Source of the DNA: Winogradskyella luteola
GTDB taxonomy: Bacteria; Bacteroidota; Bacteroidia; Flavobacteriales; Flavobacteriaceae
Assembly (NCBI RefSeq): GCF_019203985.1
Contig: NZ_JAGSPD010000007.1
Span: 62,001-126,000, forward strand
Reading direction: 5' to 3'
Length of the DNA: 64,000 bases
Program-made: the position numbers and the translations under genes
Part shown: one piece after another, positions 45,889 through 55,266 of the stretch
Position numbering within the stretch: the stretch's first letter is position 1
How the letters are laid out: every line of letters starts with the position of its first letter
The notes under the pieces: generated by a model
The model's database searches: none
Told to the model about the DNA's origin: nothing
The model's input: the letters and a program-made list of their open reading frames with translations, nothing else

Positions 45889-47595
45889 CTATAGATTAGA
45901 TTTTTTGACAGGTTTTTTGCTCAATAAGACTGTACCAAATTCAGAATTAACAGTAATTTTTCCATCCACCACTTTTATATCTTGGCCTGAATATGCATCA
46001 TGTAATACCTCACCTTCTTTAAGCACCTTAGATAAGTCCAATACTTTTTTACCATTATTTAAATCTAAACCGATTACCACGAAATCTTTATAATCAACTT
46101 TAGTTAGGCTTCTGTAAAATACGTAAGGTTCTTCTGTAACCACTTGATGCATACCGGCACCAACGGCAGGATGTTTGGCTCTAAATTGTCCCAATTTCTG
46201 CCAGTGAGCCAAAACGGTTTTGGTCTCGCTATTGTTTTCGAGCTCTTCCCAATTCATAAATGAGCGTAATGTTGCATCACCTTCAGTACCTTTAATAACT
46301 AAAGAACGCGCAGACTCATCTCCATAATAGACTTGTGATGTTCCAGGTGACAGTAACAACTTATTAGCTGTTTCAAAAGGCTTTTTTCTTTTTGCATCAA
46401 AAGGACTGCCATCATCATGAGAACTGAGGTAATTGAGTGTTCCGAAATCTTTCAATTCACCGTTTAGCACATCAGAATATTTTTTGAATAATTCTTCGTA
46501 ACCTAATTCTTTTGCATTCCATTTAAATTCGAAATTGATTAGACTGTGGAAGCTTGCTGGATCGAAGTAATTGACCTTTCTATCTCCGAAGTCGAAAAAC
46601 TGCCCTCCACTGATTCCATAATTGTAAACTTCACCAACTAAGTAAAAATCATTGTCGTCTAGAACTTTCTCTGGATTATTTTTCTTGAATTCTGAAAACG
46701 CATAATCGCATTCGGACTTAAACTCTTCCCAAACATACTCTTCAGTGTGTTTAACGGTATCGGCTCTATACCCGTCTATACCAAATTCCGTGATATAATC
46801 CGTAAGCCACTTAATGATGTAAAATCTTGGTGCTCTTGGATGGCCTGTACGTTCAAAAAATGCATCTAATTCTGCAACTTCTTCCTCGTAACGGCCTTCT
46901 GCCTTCCACTTTTCAACGAGTTGGGGTGGCAACTCTACGTTGTCATTGCTTTCAGTTTTAATATCTGGAAGGTTGGCTACCAATGTACATGTTATGGTAT
47001 TTTCGTAATTACTGTATTTACACTGTGGATCGGTTCTTACCCAATCGTCTGGCCAAACAGGATCTTTTTCAGTTACAGGACCCGTATGATTAATTACGGC
47101 ATCTAAAACCACTCTTATACCTCTCGCATGTGCTTCCTTAACCAGCTCTTGCAAATCTTCTTTTGTGCCATAATTAGGATCGATACGTGTCCAGTCTTTT
47201 GCCCAATAGCCATGAAAACCATAAGTCACTCCTGTACCTTCATCAGTTCCTCCATGTATTTGTTCTACAATTGGAGTCATCCAAATGGCATTGATTCCTA
47301 AATCCGTAAAATAACCTTCTTTAATTTTTTGAGTAACCCCTTTGAGGTCACCTCCTTTAAACCCACGCAGTTTTGCCGTTTTTTTTGTTCTATCAAAATT
47401 AACATCGTTTGATGTATCGGCGTTGTTAAAACGATCTGTCAACAAAAAGTATAGATTTGCGCCTTCCCAAATAAATGGTATTTCAGAGGGATTTGTAGGT
47501 TCAACGACGTTGATATTAACGTCTTCTTTATTTGGATTGTTTTTACAATTGACTAGCATAAAACTAAGTGTTACTACAACTACTAATTTTTTCAT
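45889..47595 (-). CDS. GH13 alpha-amylase lipoprotein
   Basis: Lipoprotein (Cys17 in LMLVNC) of 568 residues with a GH13 barrel. Conserved regions are DAVINH (165-170), nucleophile Asp279 in GYRADTVKH, acid/base Glu322 in LVGEVYN and transition-state Asp394 in SSHDD. A C-terminal beta domain (about 500-560) completes the enzyme. It hydrolyses alpha-1,4-glucan; endo- or exo-action cannot be decided. Surface or periplasmic by its lipid anchor. It is 114 bp upstream of the Na/Pi gene and 161 bp after another GH13 gene. Confidence 0.94.
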   Translation of the reverse strand: MKKLVVVVTLSFMLVNCKNNPNKEDVNINVVEPTNPSEIPFIWEGANLYFLLTDRFNNADTSNDVNFDRTKKTAKLRGFKGGDLKGVTQKIKEGYFTDLGINAIWMTPIVEQIHGGTDEGTGVTYGFHGYWAKDWTRIDPNYGTKEDLQELVKEAHARGIRVVLDAVINHTGPVTEKDPVWPDDWVRTDPQCKYSNYENTITCTLVANLPDIKTESNDNVELPPQLVEKWKAEGRYEEEVAELDAFFERTGHPRAPRFYIIKWLTDYITEFGIDGYRADTVKHTEEYVWEEFKSECDYAFSEFKKNNPEKVLDDNDFYLVGEVYNYGISGGQFFDFGDRKVNYFDPASFHSLINFEFKWNAKELGYEELFKKYSDVLNGELKDFGTLNYLSSHDDGSPFDAKRKKPFETANKLLLSPGTSQVYYGDESARSLVIKGTEGDATLRSFMNWEELENNSETKTVLAHWQKLGQFRAKHPAVGAGMHQVVTEEPYVFYRSLTKVDYKDFVVIGLDLNNGKKVLDLSKVLKEGEVLHDAYSGQDIKVVDGKITVNSEFGTVLLSKKPVKKSNL

Positions 47596-47756
47596 ATTTA
47601 TTGCCCATAAAACTGGGTATCTTATTAATTAAACTTTTTATTAAATATCTGCAATACCCCTAAAGTATCCTCAAGGGAACAATCATAATTATTAAGTTTT
47701 ATCAATGCTCTCACATTCATCTTCAAATTCAAATTTGAGCTCAAAGCGATTCTTAA

Positions 47757-49652
47757 TTACTCTGCTATTTTGAGAATAAATGATTCTAATGGCTTTATAT
47801 CAATACGAGCTTGGGCTTTACCATTTTCTACTTTTAGAATTGAACTGTATTCATTGTACAATTGGTCCTTAAGCTTATATTCACCATCTTGAAGCTTTAA
47901 TTTTGAAACCAAATCTTCTGGTAATTGCAGTTCAAATCCATAGTTGTTATCAGCGTTAAAGTTTGAAACCACGATCAATTGTTCAGTATCAGACCAGCGC
48001 GCAAAACTCAAAACTTTGTCATTATACCATTCCGTATTTTGCTGATTGTACCAATGAATATCTTGGTACTCGCCCATTAATGCAGAACTATTAATCGTGA
48101 AGTTCAGTAAACGCTTATAAAAATCTCTTAACTCTAATTCTTCTTTGGTGGATTGACCTCCATCAAACTTTTTATCGTTTACCCAACGCACCAAACTTGG
48201 CACTGAACCATAATCGAAAATAGACGTACGTGTTGGATCACCAAAGCCTAAATCTTCTGCTCCTGGCTCACCAAACTCCTGGCCAAAATATACCATGGTT
48301 GGTGCTGTAGTTGACGTTGCAGAAACTACCATTGCTGGTTTTCCTTTTAAAGCATTACCTGCAAAATCTGGACTCGCGATACGTTGTTCATCATGGTTTT
48401 CTAAAAAATGAAGCATATGATGTTCAATATCATTTAAATCGTCTAAAATTGGCGGAATATTATCAGTTTTCCCATGACCTTGAATCACATGTTTTAGTGT
48501 ATCATATAATTGAACTTTATCATATAGATAATCCATTTTTCCTTTTTTGATGTAATCTCTATACAAACTTGGGTTGTACACCTCAGCCAATAAAAATGCA
48601 TCGGGATTTTTCATTTTAATGTGCGAGTTCATGTAGCTCCAAAACTCCACAGGCACCATTTCTGCCATATCAAATCTAAAACCATCAACACCTTTAGCTG
48701 TCCAATACAAGGCAATATCCTTAAATTTTACCCAAGAACTTGGAACGGTTTTATCGCTCCAGAATTCAAAATGTTTATTATAATCTTCGTTATCAAACCC
48801 TTCTGGAAGTTCATCAAAATCTTTGTTCCCATCTGGTGATACTCCATAATTTACTTTTACGGTTTCGTACCAATCGTTCATGTCGGGTTGAGAAGCCCTA
48901 GATCCGTTTCCTGTCCATTTTGCAGGCATTTCCTTAAACTTACTATCTGCCATCGCATGGTTCTCGCCTCCCAAAGGTTGGTAACCATTTTTCCATTCGG
49001 GCACCTTAAAAGGCTCACCTGGATTGTAATAAAAATTATTGTTTACATCATAGGTCACTGTTTTATCATCTTCAGCACCAAAATCCGTGGTTCCTTCTGG
49101 ATTGGTTAAACTTTGATAATTACGTGCCACATGATTTGGAACAATATCAATAATCACCTTAAGTCCAGCTTTGTGTGTTCTTTCGATTAACGCTTCAAAC
49201 TCTTGTAAACGATTCTCAACATTTTCTGCCAAATCGGGGTTAACGTTGTAATAATCCTTTACTGCATAAGGCGAACCCGCACGACCTTTTACTATATCTG
49301 GATCGTCGTTAGAAATACCATATTTAGTATAATCTGTTATCACATCATGATGCGGAACTCCCGTATACCAAATATGTGTAACCCCTAAATCTTTAATTTC
49401 ATTTAAAGCCTTGTCCGTAAAATCATTAAACTTACCTACTCCATTTTCTTCAAGCGTTCCCCAAGGTTTATTAGTGGTATTAGTGTTACCAAAAAGTCTT
49501 GTAAAAACTTGATATACAACTTCTTTTTTCTTCATTTGGGTTTTCATATCTTCAACAGTGTTGAGAGGTTCTGGTTGATTTTTAGGTTCATTTTTACAAG
49601 CTATTACACTGAATAGCACTAATGCAATTATGAGTAAATTTTGTTTTTTCAT
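47757..49652 (-). CDS. GH13 alpha-amylase family lipoprotein
   Basis: Lipoprotein of 631 residues when started at the Met encoded at 49650-49652, which gives a clean lipobox (SVIAC, Cys19). An upstream start at 49733 would add 27 residues that come from an intergenic repeat-like sequence. GH13 motifs are DIVPNH (169-174), nucleophile Asp328 in GFRFDMAEM, acid/base Glu357 in LLAEVYN and Asp421 in ENHDEQR. Large loops at about 185-305 distinguish it from the neighbouring GH13 enzymes and may set specificity. It belongs to the alpha-glucan locus. Confidence 0.93.
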   Translation of the reverse strand: MKKQNLLIIALVLFSVIACKNEPKNQPEPLNTVEDMKTQMKKKEVVYQVFTRLFGNTNTTNKPWGTLEENGVGKFNDFTDKALNEIKDLGVTHIWYTGVPHHDVITDYTKYGISNDDPDIVKGRAGSPYAVKDYYNVNPDLAENVENRLQEFEALIERTHKAGLKVIIDIVPNHVARNYQSLTNPEGTTDFGAEDDKTVTYDVNNNFYYNPGEPFKVPEWKNGYQPLGGENHAMADSKFKEMPAKWTGNGSRASQPDMNDWYETVKVNYGVSPDGNKDFDELPEGFDNEDYNKHFEFWSDKTVPSSWVKFKDIALYWTAKGVDGFRFDMAEMVPVEFWSYMNSHIKMKNPDAFLLAEVYNPSLYRDYIKKGKMDYLYDKVQLYDTLKHVIQGHGKTDNIPPILDDLNDIEHHMLHFLENHDEQRIASPDFAGNALKGKPAMVVSATSTTAPTMVYFGQEFGEPGAEDLGFGDPTRTSIFDYGSVPSLVRWVNDKKFDGGQSTKEELELRDFYKRLLNFTINSSALMGEYQDIHWYNQQNTEWYNDKVLSFARWSDTEQLIVVSNFNADNNYGFELQLPEDLVSKLKLQDGEYKLKDQLYNEYSSILKVENGKAQARIDIKPLESFILKIAE

Positions 49653-49693
49653 ATTGTTTTCGATTATGAGATTTAACTTCGTTGAACCTAATG

Positions 49694-49734
49694 GTTTCTC
49701 GTCGCTCATCCTTCGCTCTGCCGAAATGGACAAA
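49694..49734. repeat. Degenerate dispersed intergenic repeat
   Basis: A GC-richer stretch (TTTCTCGTCGCTCATCCTTC onward to CCGAAATGGAC) in the gap between GH13 and GH31 resembles flavobacterial intergenic repeats. It is the reason an upstream start for the GH13 gene appears in frame. Confidence 0.3.
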
Positions 49735-49738
49735 GAAT

Positions 49739-52171
49739 TTATTTTGCAAGTTTAATTCTCACTTCTTTTTCTTCCGCTGTATCCCAAGTAATATTTAAGG
49801 TCAGAGTTTTATATTTTTCGTTGTAAGTGCCATTTACTTTACTCTTATCAATTTTTATACGTTTAGGCATTTTTCTAATATTATGAATAACCAACTCAAC
49901 TGTTTTAGTTTTTGGTTTGTGATTTTTCCCGTTATCGGCTTCAAAGTCAATCTCTAACCAACGACCTTCCATTTCTGCTTCAAACTCTAAAATTTGATAT
50001 TGCCCTTTTTCTATAGCGTCTACTGTTTTTCCATCATCGGAGTAGAACTTTCGTTCGGATTTTTCAATAGAACCATGATGATAATATTGCAACTGAATAA
50101 AATTAGAATCGTAATCTTTAGTGGATTGCATTGATTTTGCCAAAGGGATAAAGGCACCAGATCTTACATAAGTTGGAATATAAGCGGGATGCGTTTTTAT
50201 CGATTTGGTTTGTCCGCCTTTAATCATTTCATCAGTTTCGATATTAAACCAATCTGATGTTTTCGGAAAGTAAACCTGTTGTTCTTTTTTACCAGCTTCT
50301 AAAACTGGTGCTACCAAAATATCATTTCCCCATAAATAGGTTTCGGAATAATTAAACAGCTTTGGATTATCGGGTTCCTCGAACAATAAAGGTCGCATTA
50401 GCGGCTTACCGTATTGATGGTTTTCGTACATCAGATTATAATTGTAAGGCAACATACGATAGCGCATTTCTATAGCAAATCTGGCAAAATTTTTCGCCTT
50501 ATCACTTCTAAACACAGGCTCGCTGGGAACATCTTCTTGAGCGTGTGGTCTAAAAATAGGTTGAAAAACCCCATACTGCAGCCAACGTGCATAAAGCTCA
50601 TCATCTAGGTTTGCTCCTGCAAAACCACCTAAATCTGAATGCATGTATGCCAAACCCTGCATGCCCATCTGTAGGGCAATTTCTGGCTGGCTTTGTAAGC
50701 CTCCCCAAGTTCTGTTAACATCCCCAGACCACGGTACCATTCCGTAACGTTGCGAGCCCGAATAGCCTGCACGCATTAGAATAAAAGGTCTTAACTCTGG
50801 TTTGGCTTCTAAACTTGCTTCGTAAACGAGTTTTGCCCAATCGTGACCATAAGTGTTATGTACTTGTTGTGCTGAACCTGTAGCATGTTGCACCCAATGT
50901 GGATGTACTTCTGGCTCACCTAAATCTCCCCAAAATCCTGTTACACCGAAATCAGATAAGTCTTTATAAATATCTTTAAACCATGTATTACCTTCAGTTT
51001 TATAAATATCTATAATCCCAGTATTACCAAAATAGAAATCGTATTTGGCAGGGTTTCCGATGGAATCTTTAGCTAAAATATTTTTTTCGACGGCCTCATT
51101 CCATTTTTTTGAGTTGGTTAAAATAAACGGTTCGGTTATTAGAATAGTCTCAACATTTTTAGCTCTCAAATCCTTAATCATTTGTTTTGGATCTGGAAAG
51201 GAATCCTTTAAAAACTCAAGATTTCCCATAGTGCCCTTAATGTCCTTACCAAACCAATATAAATCAAGAATGATAGCATCTACAGGAATGTTTTCATCCT
51301 TGAACTTGTTTATTGTTTCGATGGTCTCTTTTTGGGAATGGTATCCAAATCGGCTAGAAAAATTACCCAACGCCCAACGCGGCAGCATGGGTTGTCTTCC
51401 TGTTAACTGCGTGTAATTATTCATGATATCGTACCAAGAATCACCCACAATGATTTGATAGGTTTTTCGACCCGAAATAGTTTCGTAGGTTAGCGTATTA
51501 TCTTTTTTGCTGTCTAAATCTAGGTAGCCAATTGGTGCGTTGTCAAAATGAATCATGTATTGGTTTGATGACATTACGATAGGCATGGTGTAATTCATCA
51601 GTTTGGATTCGGTTTCGTAACCATAATGTGCCCTGTTGAATAGTGGCAAACGGTTTCCTCGACGGTTCATTCCCAAAGCTCTGGATCCACCTCCATATAA
51701 CACCTCATCTTTGGTAAGATTAAATTCTATCTTTTCGGTAGAATCTGCTACTATATTATCTTTTACCATGTCCATTGGCTGGTGCTTACTTTTATAGTAG
51801 CCGAGCTTTTCAGATATTACTGGTTTGTCTTTGTATGAATAGCTGATCTGAAAAGGCTTTGTTGTTATAGTAACTGATAGCGCTTTGCTTCCAAAAGTAA
51901 TATCATCTCCTACATATTTATAAGTAGTTTCAATAGTTTTTGGGGGCGTTACAACTGCATGCGATTCATTTTTATAACGTTCTCCATTTGGAATAAAACT
52001 GGTCTGAAGTATTTCTGGTGAATAAAACTGAAATACGTATTTACCATCGTTGGTTATAACTGTAAATACTCCTTTTTCTTCGTTATGGGATTGGTATGTT
52101 CGATTTGGATTTTGAGCACAAATTGAAACTGTGAACAGTATAATCGATATATATAGAATTATGTGTTTCAT
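49739..52171 (-). CDS. GH31 alpha-glucosidase
   Basis: Exported enzyme of 810 residues with a signal peptide cleaved near C-A-Q (residue 20). GH31 landmarks: galactose-mutarotase-like N-domain, barrel start RWALGNFSSRFGYHSQ, DAIILDLYWFG (298-308), catalytic Asp416 in FWGDLGEPE and acid/base Asp484 in WSGDVNRTW. The DxxEPE form is the SusB/GH31 alpha-glucosidase type found in Bacteroidota. It would release glucose from alpha-1,4 or alpha-1,6 ends of oligosaccharides. Located between an esterase-like and a GH13 gene in the glucan locus. Confidence 0.94.
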   Translation of the reverse strand: MKHIILYISIILFTVSICAQNPNRTYQSHNEEKGVFTVITNDGKYVFQFYSPEILQTSFIPNGERYKNESHAVVTPPKTIETTYKYVGDDITFGSKALSVTITTKPFQISYSYKDKPVISEKLGYYKSKHQPMDMVKDNIVADSTEKIEFNLTKDEVLYGGGSRALGMNRRGNRLPLFNRAHYGYETESKLMNYTMPIVMSSNQYMIHFDNAPIGYLDLDSKKDNTLTYETISGRKTYQIIVGDSWYDIMNNYTQLTGRQPMLPRWALGNFSSRFGYHSQKETIETINKFKDENIPVDAIILDLYWFGKDIKGTMGNLEFLKDSFPDPKQMIKDLRAKNVETILITEPFILTNSKKWNEAVEKNILAKDSIGNPAKYDFYFGNTGIIDIYKTEGNTWFKDIYKDLSDFGVTGFWGDLGEPEVHPHWVQHATGSAQQVHNTYGHDWAKLVYEASLEAKPELRPFILMRAGYSGSQRYGMVPWSGDVNRTWGGLQSQPEIALQMGMQGLAYMHSDLGGFAGANLDDELYARWLQYGVFQPIFRPHAQEDVPSEPVFRSDKAKNFARFAIEMRYRMLPYNYNLMYENHQYGKPLMRPLLFEEPDNPKLFNYSETYLWGNDILVAPVLEAGKKEQQVYFPKTSDWFNIETDEMIKGGQTKSIKTHPAYIPTYVRSGAFIPLAKSMQSTKDYDSNFIQLQYYHHGSIEKSERKFYSDDGKTVDAIEKGQYQILEFEAEMEGRWLEIDFEADNGKNHKPKTKTVELVIHNIRKMPKRIKIDKSKVNGTYNEKYKTLTLNITWDTAEEKEVRIKLAK

Positions 52172-52223
52172 ACTTAGTCTTTAATACCTTTAAGATTTTT
52201 GAAACCTTACAGGATGTAGCAAT

Positions 52224-53195
52224 TTATTTACCCAACAAAAAAATCAGAGGCTTATCTAATCTTTGATTCCAAGAATTTTCTGAATGGTCTGTACCTTCAA
52301 AAAACAAGTTCTTAGAATTGGTTTCTGAATACCCTTTTGTTTCTAAAATTTTATCTACTCTTGATGCATATTGCGGGTAGTGTTGGTCTAAAGTTTTGTT
52401 GCCGTAATCAAAATACAATTTGTGTGTACTTGGATTAGGCAAATTGGCTTCCATATATTTAAAAATGGCTTCAGGATATGGATTGTCTTCCATTGGCATG
52501 GCCCCTACCCAATGCGTCGATATGCATGCAGCACCACTGAAAACAGTCGGATACTCACTAATGGCATACATAGACATTAAACCTCCCATACTAGAACCCA
52601 TGACAAAAGTGTGTTCTTTATTTGTATAAACCGAATAAGAACCATCAATGGCAGGTTTTAGTTCTTCGACCAAAAACCTTAAATAATTGTCACCATTAAG
52701 CTTTATGTTACTTTTTTCTGCAATATCAAATAGAGAATCTTTTATACTTTTATCAATAAAATCGAATGCCTTTTGAGGAAATAAATCTTGCCAACGGATT
52801 TGAGGAATATTATGGATGGCAACAACTATAAAATCTTTGGTTGTTCTATCACCCATTAATTGGCTTGCCCATTCGTCTACTTTCCATTCTTGCTTATTCC
52901 AAGTAGCTGTACTATCGAATAGCATTTGTCCATCGTGCATATACAACACACTATATTTGTTGTCTTTGGAATATGTTTCTGGCAACCAAACATCTATAGG
53001 TCTCGGTGTAATATATTTTGATGGAAAACTATCTACTCTGCTTAGTTTTCCAGCAGACAGCTTAGCATCTTCAACTGTTTTGAATTTATACTCAGTATTT
53101 ACAGCATTAATTTTGGAACTATCTACATTAGCCTCCTTTTCATTTTTACATGAAAAAAACAACAGTAATATGAAAATGCAAATTAGGTATTTCAT
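52224..53195 (-). CDS. Esterase-like alpha/beta-hydrolase lipoprotein
   Basis: Lipoprotein (Cys16, LLFFSC) of 323 residues of the esterase D/enterochelin-esterase-like group. The nucleophile is Ser202 in MGSSMGG, with YMHDGQMLFD and RPIDVWLPETY earlier and a late His in GTDHSENSW. Such proteins are often encoded in starch loci of Flavobacteria, but their substrate is unknown. Deacylation of modified glucan or another carbohydrate ester is a possibility, with no direct support. Gaps are 67 bp to the upstream GH13 gene and 52 bp to the downstream GH31 gene. Confidence 0.85.
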   Translation of the reverse strand: MKYLICIFILLLFFSCKNEKEANVDSSKINAVNTEYKFKTVEDAKLSAGKLSRVDSFPSKYITPRPIDVWLPETYSKDNKYSVLYMHDGQMLFDSTATWNKQEWKVDEWASQLMGDRTTKDFIVVAIHNIPQIRWQDLFPQKAFDFIDKSIKDSLFDIAEKSNIKLNGDNYLRFLVEELKPAIDGSYSVYTNKEHTFVMGSSMGGLMSMYAISEYPTVFSGAACISTHWVGAMPMEDNPYPEAIFKYMEANLPNPSTHKLYFDYGNKTLDQHYPQYASRVDKILETKGYSETNSKNLFFEGTDHSENSWNQRLDKPLIFLLGK

Positions 53196-53221
53196 GCTTT
53201 AACTTTACACCACAAGATTTA

Positions 53222-53246
53222 GACTTCGACTACGCCCAGTCTCTGC
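53222..53246. repeat. Degenerate dispersed intergenic repeat
   Basis: The sequence GACTTCGACTACGCCCAGTC in the gap between GH13 and the esterase gene resembles the flavobacterial repeat type CTTCGACTGCGCTCAGTCTGACA. It is related to the stretch at 17514. Confidence 0.35.
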
Positions 53247-53262
53247 AAACCTTTTATGATAA

Positions 53263-55227
53263 TTATAGTTTTGTCGTTAATACTGTTACACCCTTAGATT
53301 TTAAATCCATCACATCTCCCCATTTTATAGTTTCGCCAGTTATGATATTCTTAAGTGTTTTACCTTTTAATCCCATTTCCTTTTGGTAATTAAGATCTAT
53401 GGTTATAATGTCTTCATTCTTATTTAATATTAAAACAACAGTTTCATCTCCTAATGTTCTATACATAAAATATGTACCTGCAAATGGTGCAAAATGTGTT
53501 GTTTTGCCCTCATGAATAGCTTTGCTATTTTTTCTATAATTGAATAGCTTCTTAATGAAAGATTGCATATCCTTTTGCGCATCGGTCAAACCTTCTCCAG
53601 TAAACGCATTAACAGCATCACTTTCCCAACCACCAGGAAAATCTGTACGGATTAGTCCATGGTCTCCAGGTTTTGCAAAATCATTCATCAAAATTTCCGT
53701 ACCATAATACATTTGCATAATTCTTGGTATAGTGGCATAAGTAGCCATAGCCATCTTTGTATTTGCTATATCACCATCTAATTGCGTAAAAATGCGACTC
53801 ATGTCGTGATTATCCGAAAACACCATAATATCTTTTGGGCTCGGATAGTGAAAATCATTGGCCAATCCTTCATAAATTTTAACCAAGCCTTCGTCCCAAG
53901 ATTCTTTCTCTTTGATCCCTTCAACTACCAAATTTTGCATGGCGAAATCCATAGTTGATCTTAGATTAGAATCATATCCATCTTTGTTATGAGCACCTTC
54001 TTGCCAATACCCTATAAGTAGTGGATTGTAGCTCCACTCTTCACCCACAATGCTAAAGTTTGGGTATTCGGTCATAATTGCCCCAGCCCAATCACTCATA
54101 AAATCTTTATCAGGATAAGGATAGGTATCTTGGCGAATCCCTCCTAATTGTACAGTCTCAATCCACCAAATACTATTTTGAATAATATATTTGGCCATAA
54201 ACGGATTGCGTTGATTTAAATCTGGCATTGTAGCCACAAACCAACCTTGACTCATGCCATTTTTATCTGCTTCGGATGCATATATATCTTGATTTGTTGT
54301 ACGCCTGTGGTTAGAGTTTATAGTATAAGAATTATTCCAATTGGCTTTATTTTCTTCAAAATTTTCCTGAAGATTCACCCAGTCCTTAAACGGTAAATCC
54401 TTCATCCACCAATGGTACAAACCACAATGATTTGCCACTTGGTCCATAATAAGCTTCATCCCTTTTTCTCTTAGTTTGGCCGATAAATCTTGGTACTCTC
54501 CTAAGGTTCCGAAACGTGGGTCTATCTCATACAAATCTGTAACTGCATAACCATGATAAGATCCTTTTTTCATATCATTAGTTAAAAGTGGTTGAGGCCA
54601 GACTGCTGTAAATCCTAAATCGTATATGTAATCTAAATGCTTGGTTACACCAGCTATATCTCCACCATGTCTGGCGTAATCATCAGTTCTATCTATGGTC
54701 TGTTCCAATAATGCGGGTTGTCCTTCGACACCTAATGGCGTATCGTTAGTTGCAATACCATTAACAAAACGATCTGGTGTAATTAAATAAATAGCATCAG
54801 AGCTATCAAAACCAACAAAGTCTTCAGCAGGTTTTACACGTTCCTTTAATTCGTATGTAGCTACTAGTTCTTGGCCTTTATCGTTCTTGAATTTAATATT
54901 GAATCTACCAGCAGAAGTCGTTTTGGATATATTAAGATCTATAAATAAGTAATTATTACTATTATTTCCTTTTGAAACTTTTTTAATGGAAACCCCAGAA
55001 TACGCTATGCTCGGTTTATAATCTGAAATGTTTGGGTGCTTCACTAAAAGTTGAAGGCTATCACCCTTAAAACCAACCCACCAATTTGATGGCTCTATAC
55101 GTTCTATGTCATTAGCCTCAATGAGAGGTGTATCTAATGAAGAAGATGTATCAGAATTTGGTGAATTCTCTTTACAAGACATTAAAACAAATACCAAAGC
55201 TATTAGAATACTACATATATTTTTCAT
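53263..55227 (-). CDS. GH13 neopullulanase/cyclomaltodextrinase-like lipoprotein
   Basis: Lipoprotein (Cys18 in LMSC) of 654 residues. An N-terminal cyclomaltodextrinase-type beta-sandwich domain (about 40-130) precedes the GH13 barrel: DQVANH (262-267), nucleophile Asp367 in GGIRQDTYP, acid/base Glu396 in IVGEEW and Asp475 in SDNHDMSR. A C-terminal beta domain ends the protein. The domain order resembles SusA neopullulanase, acting on pullulan or malto-oligosaccharides. Probably periplasmic. It follows GH65 by 39 bp, so it is in the regulatory-transport-phosphorylase operon. Confidence 0.94.
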   Translation of the reverse strand: MKNICSILIALVFVLMSCKENSPNSDTSSSLDTPLIEANDIERIEPSNWWVGFKGDSLQLLVKHPNISDYKPSIAYSGVSIKKVSKGNNSNNYLFIDLNISKTTSAGRFNIKFKNDKGQELVATYELKERVKPAEDFVGFDSSDAIYLITPDRFVNGIATNDTPLGVEGQPALLEQTIDRTDDYARHGGDIAGVTKHLDYIYDLGFTAVWPQPLLTNDMKKGSYHGYAVTDLYEIDPRFGTLGEYQDLSAKLREKGMKLIMDQVANHCGLYHWWMKDLPFKDWVNLQENFEENKANWNNSYTINSNHRRTTNQDIYASEADKNGMSQGWFVATMPDLNQRNPFMAKYIIQNSIWWIETVQLGGIRQDTYPYPDKDFMSDWAGAIMTEYPNFSIVGEEWSYNPLLIGYWQEGAHNKDGYDSNLRSTMDFAMQNLVVEGIKEKESWDEGLVKIYEGLANDFHYPSPKDIMVFSDNHDMSRIFTQLDGDIANTKMAMATYATIPRIMQMYYGTEILMNDFAKPGDHGLIRTDFPGGWESDAVNAFTGEGLTDAQKDMQSFIKKLFNYRKNSKAIHEGKTTHFAPFAGTYFMYRTLGDETVVLILNKNEDIITIDLNYQKEMGLKGKTLKNIITGETIKWGDVMDLKSKGVTVLTTKL

Positions 55228-55266
55228 ATTAATAAAGTTTTTTAATGTTCTCGATTAACGACATAA

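Noticed and set aside
49653-49733. N-terminal extension of the GH13 gene by 27 residues
   Set aside because: It would bury the lipobox and is made from intergenic repeat-like DNA.
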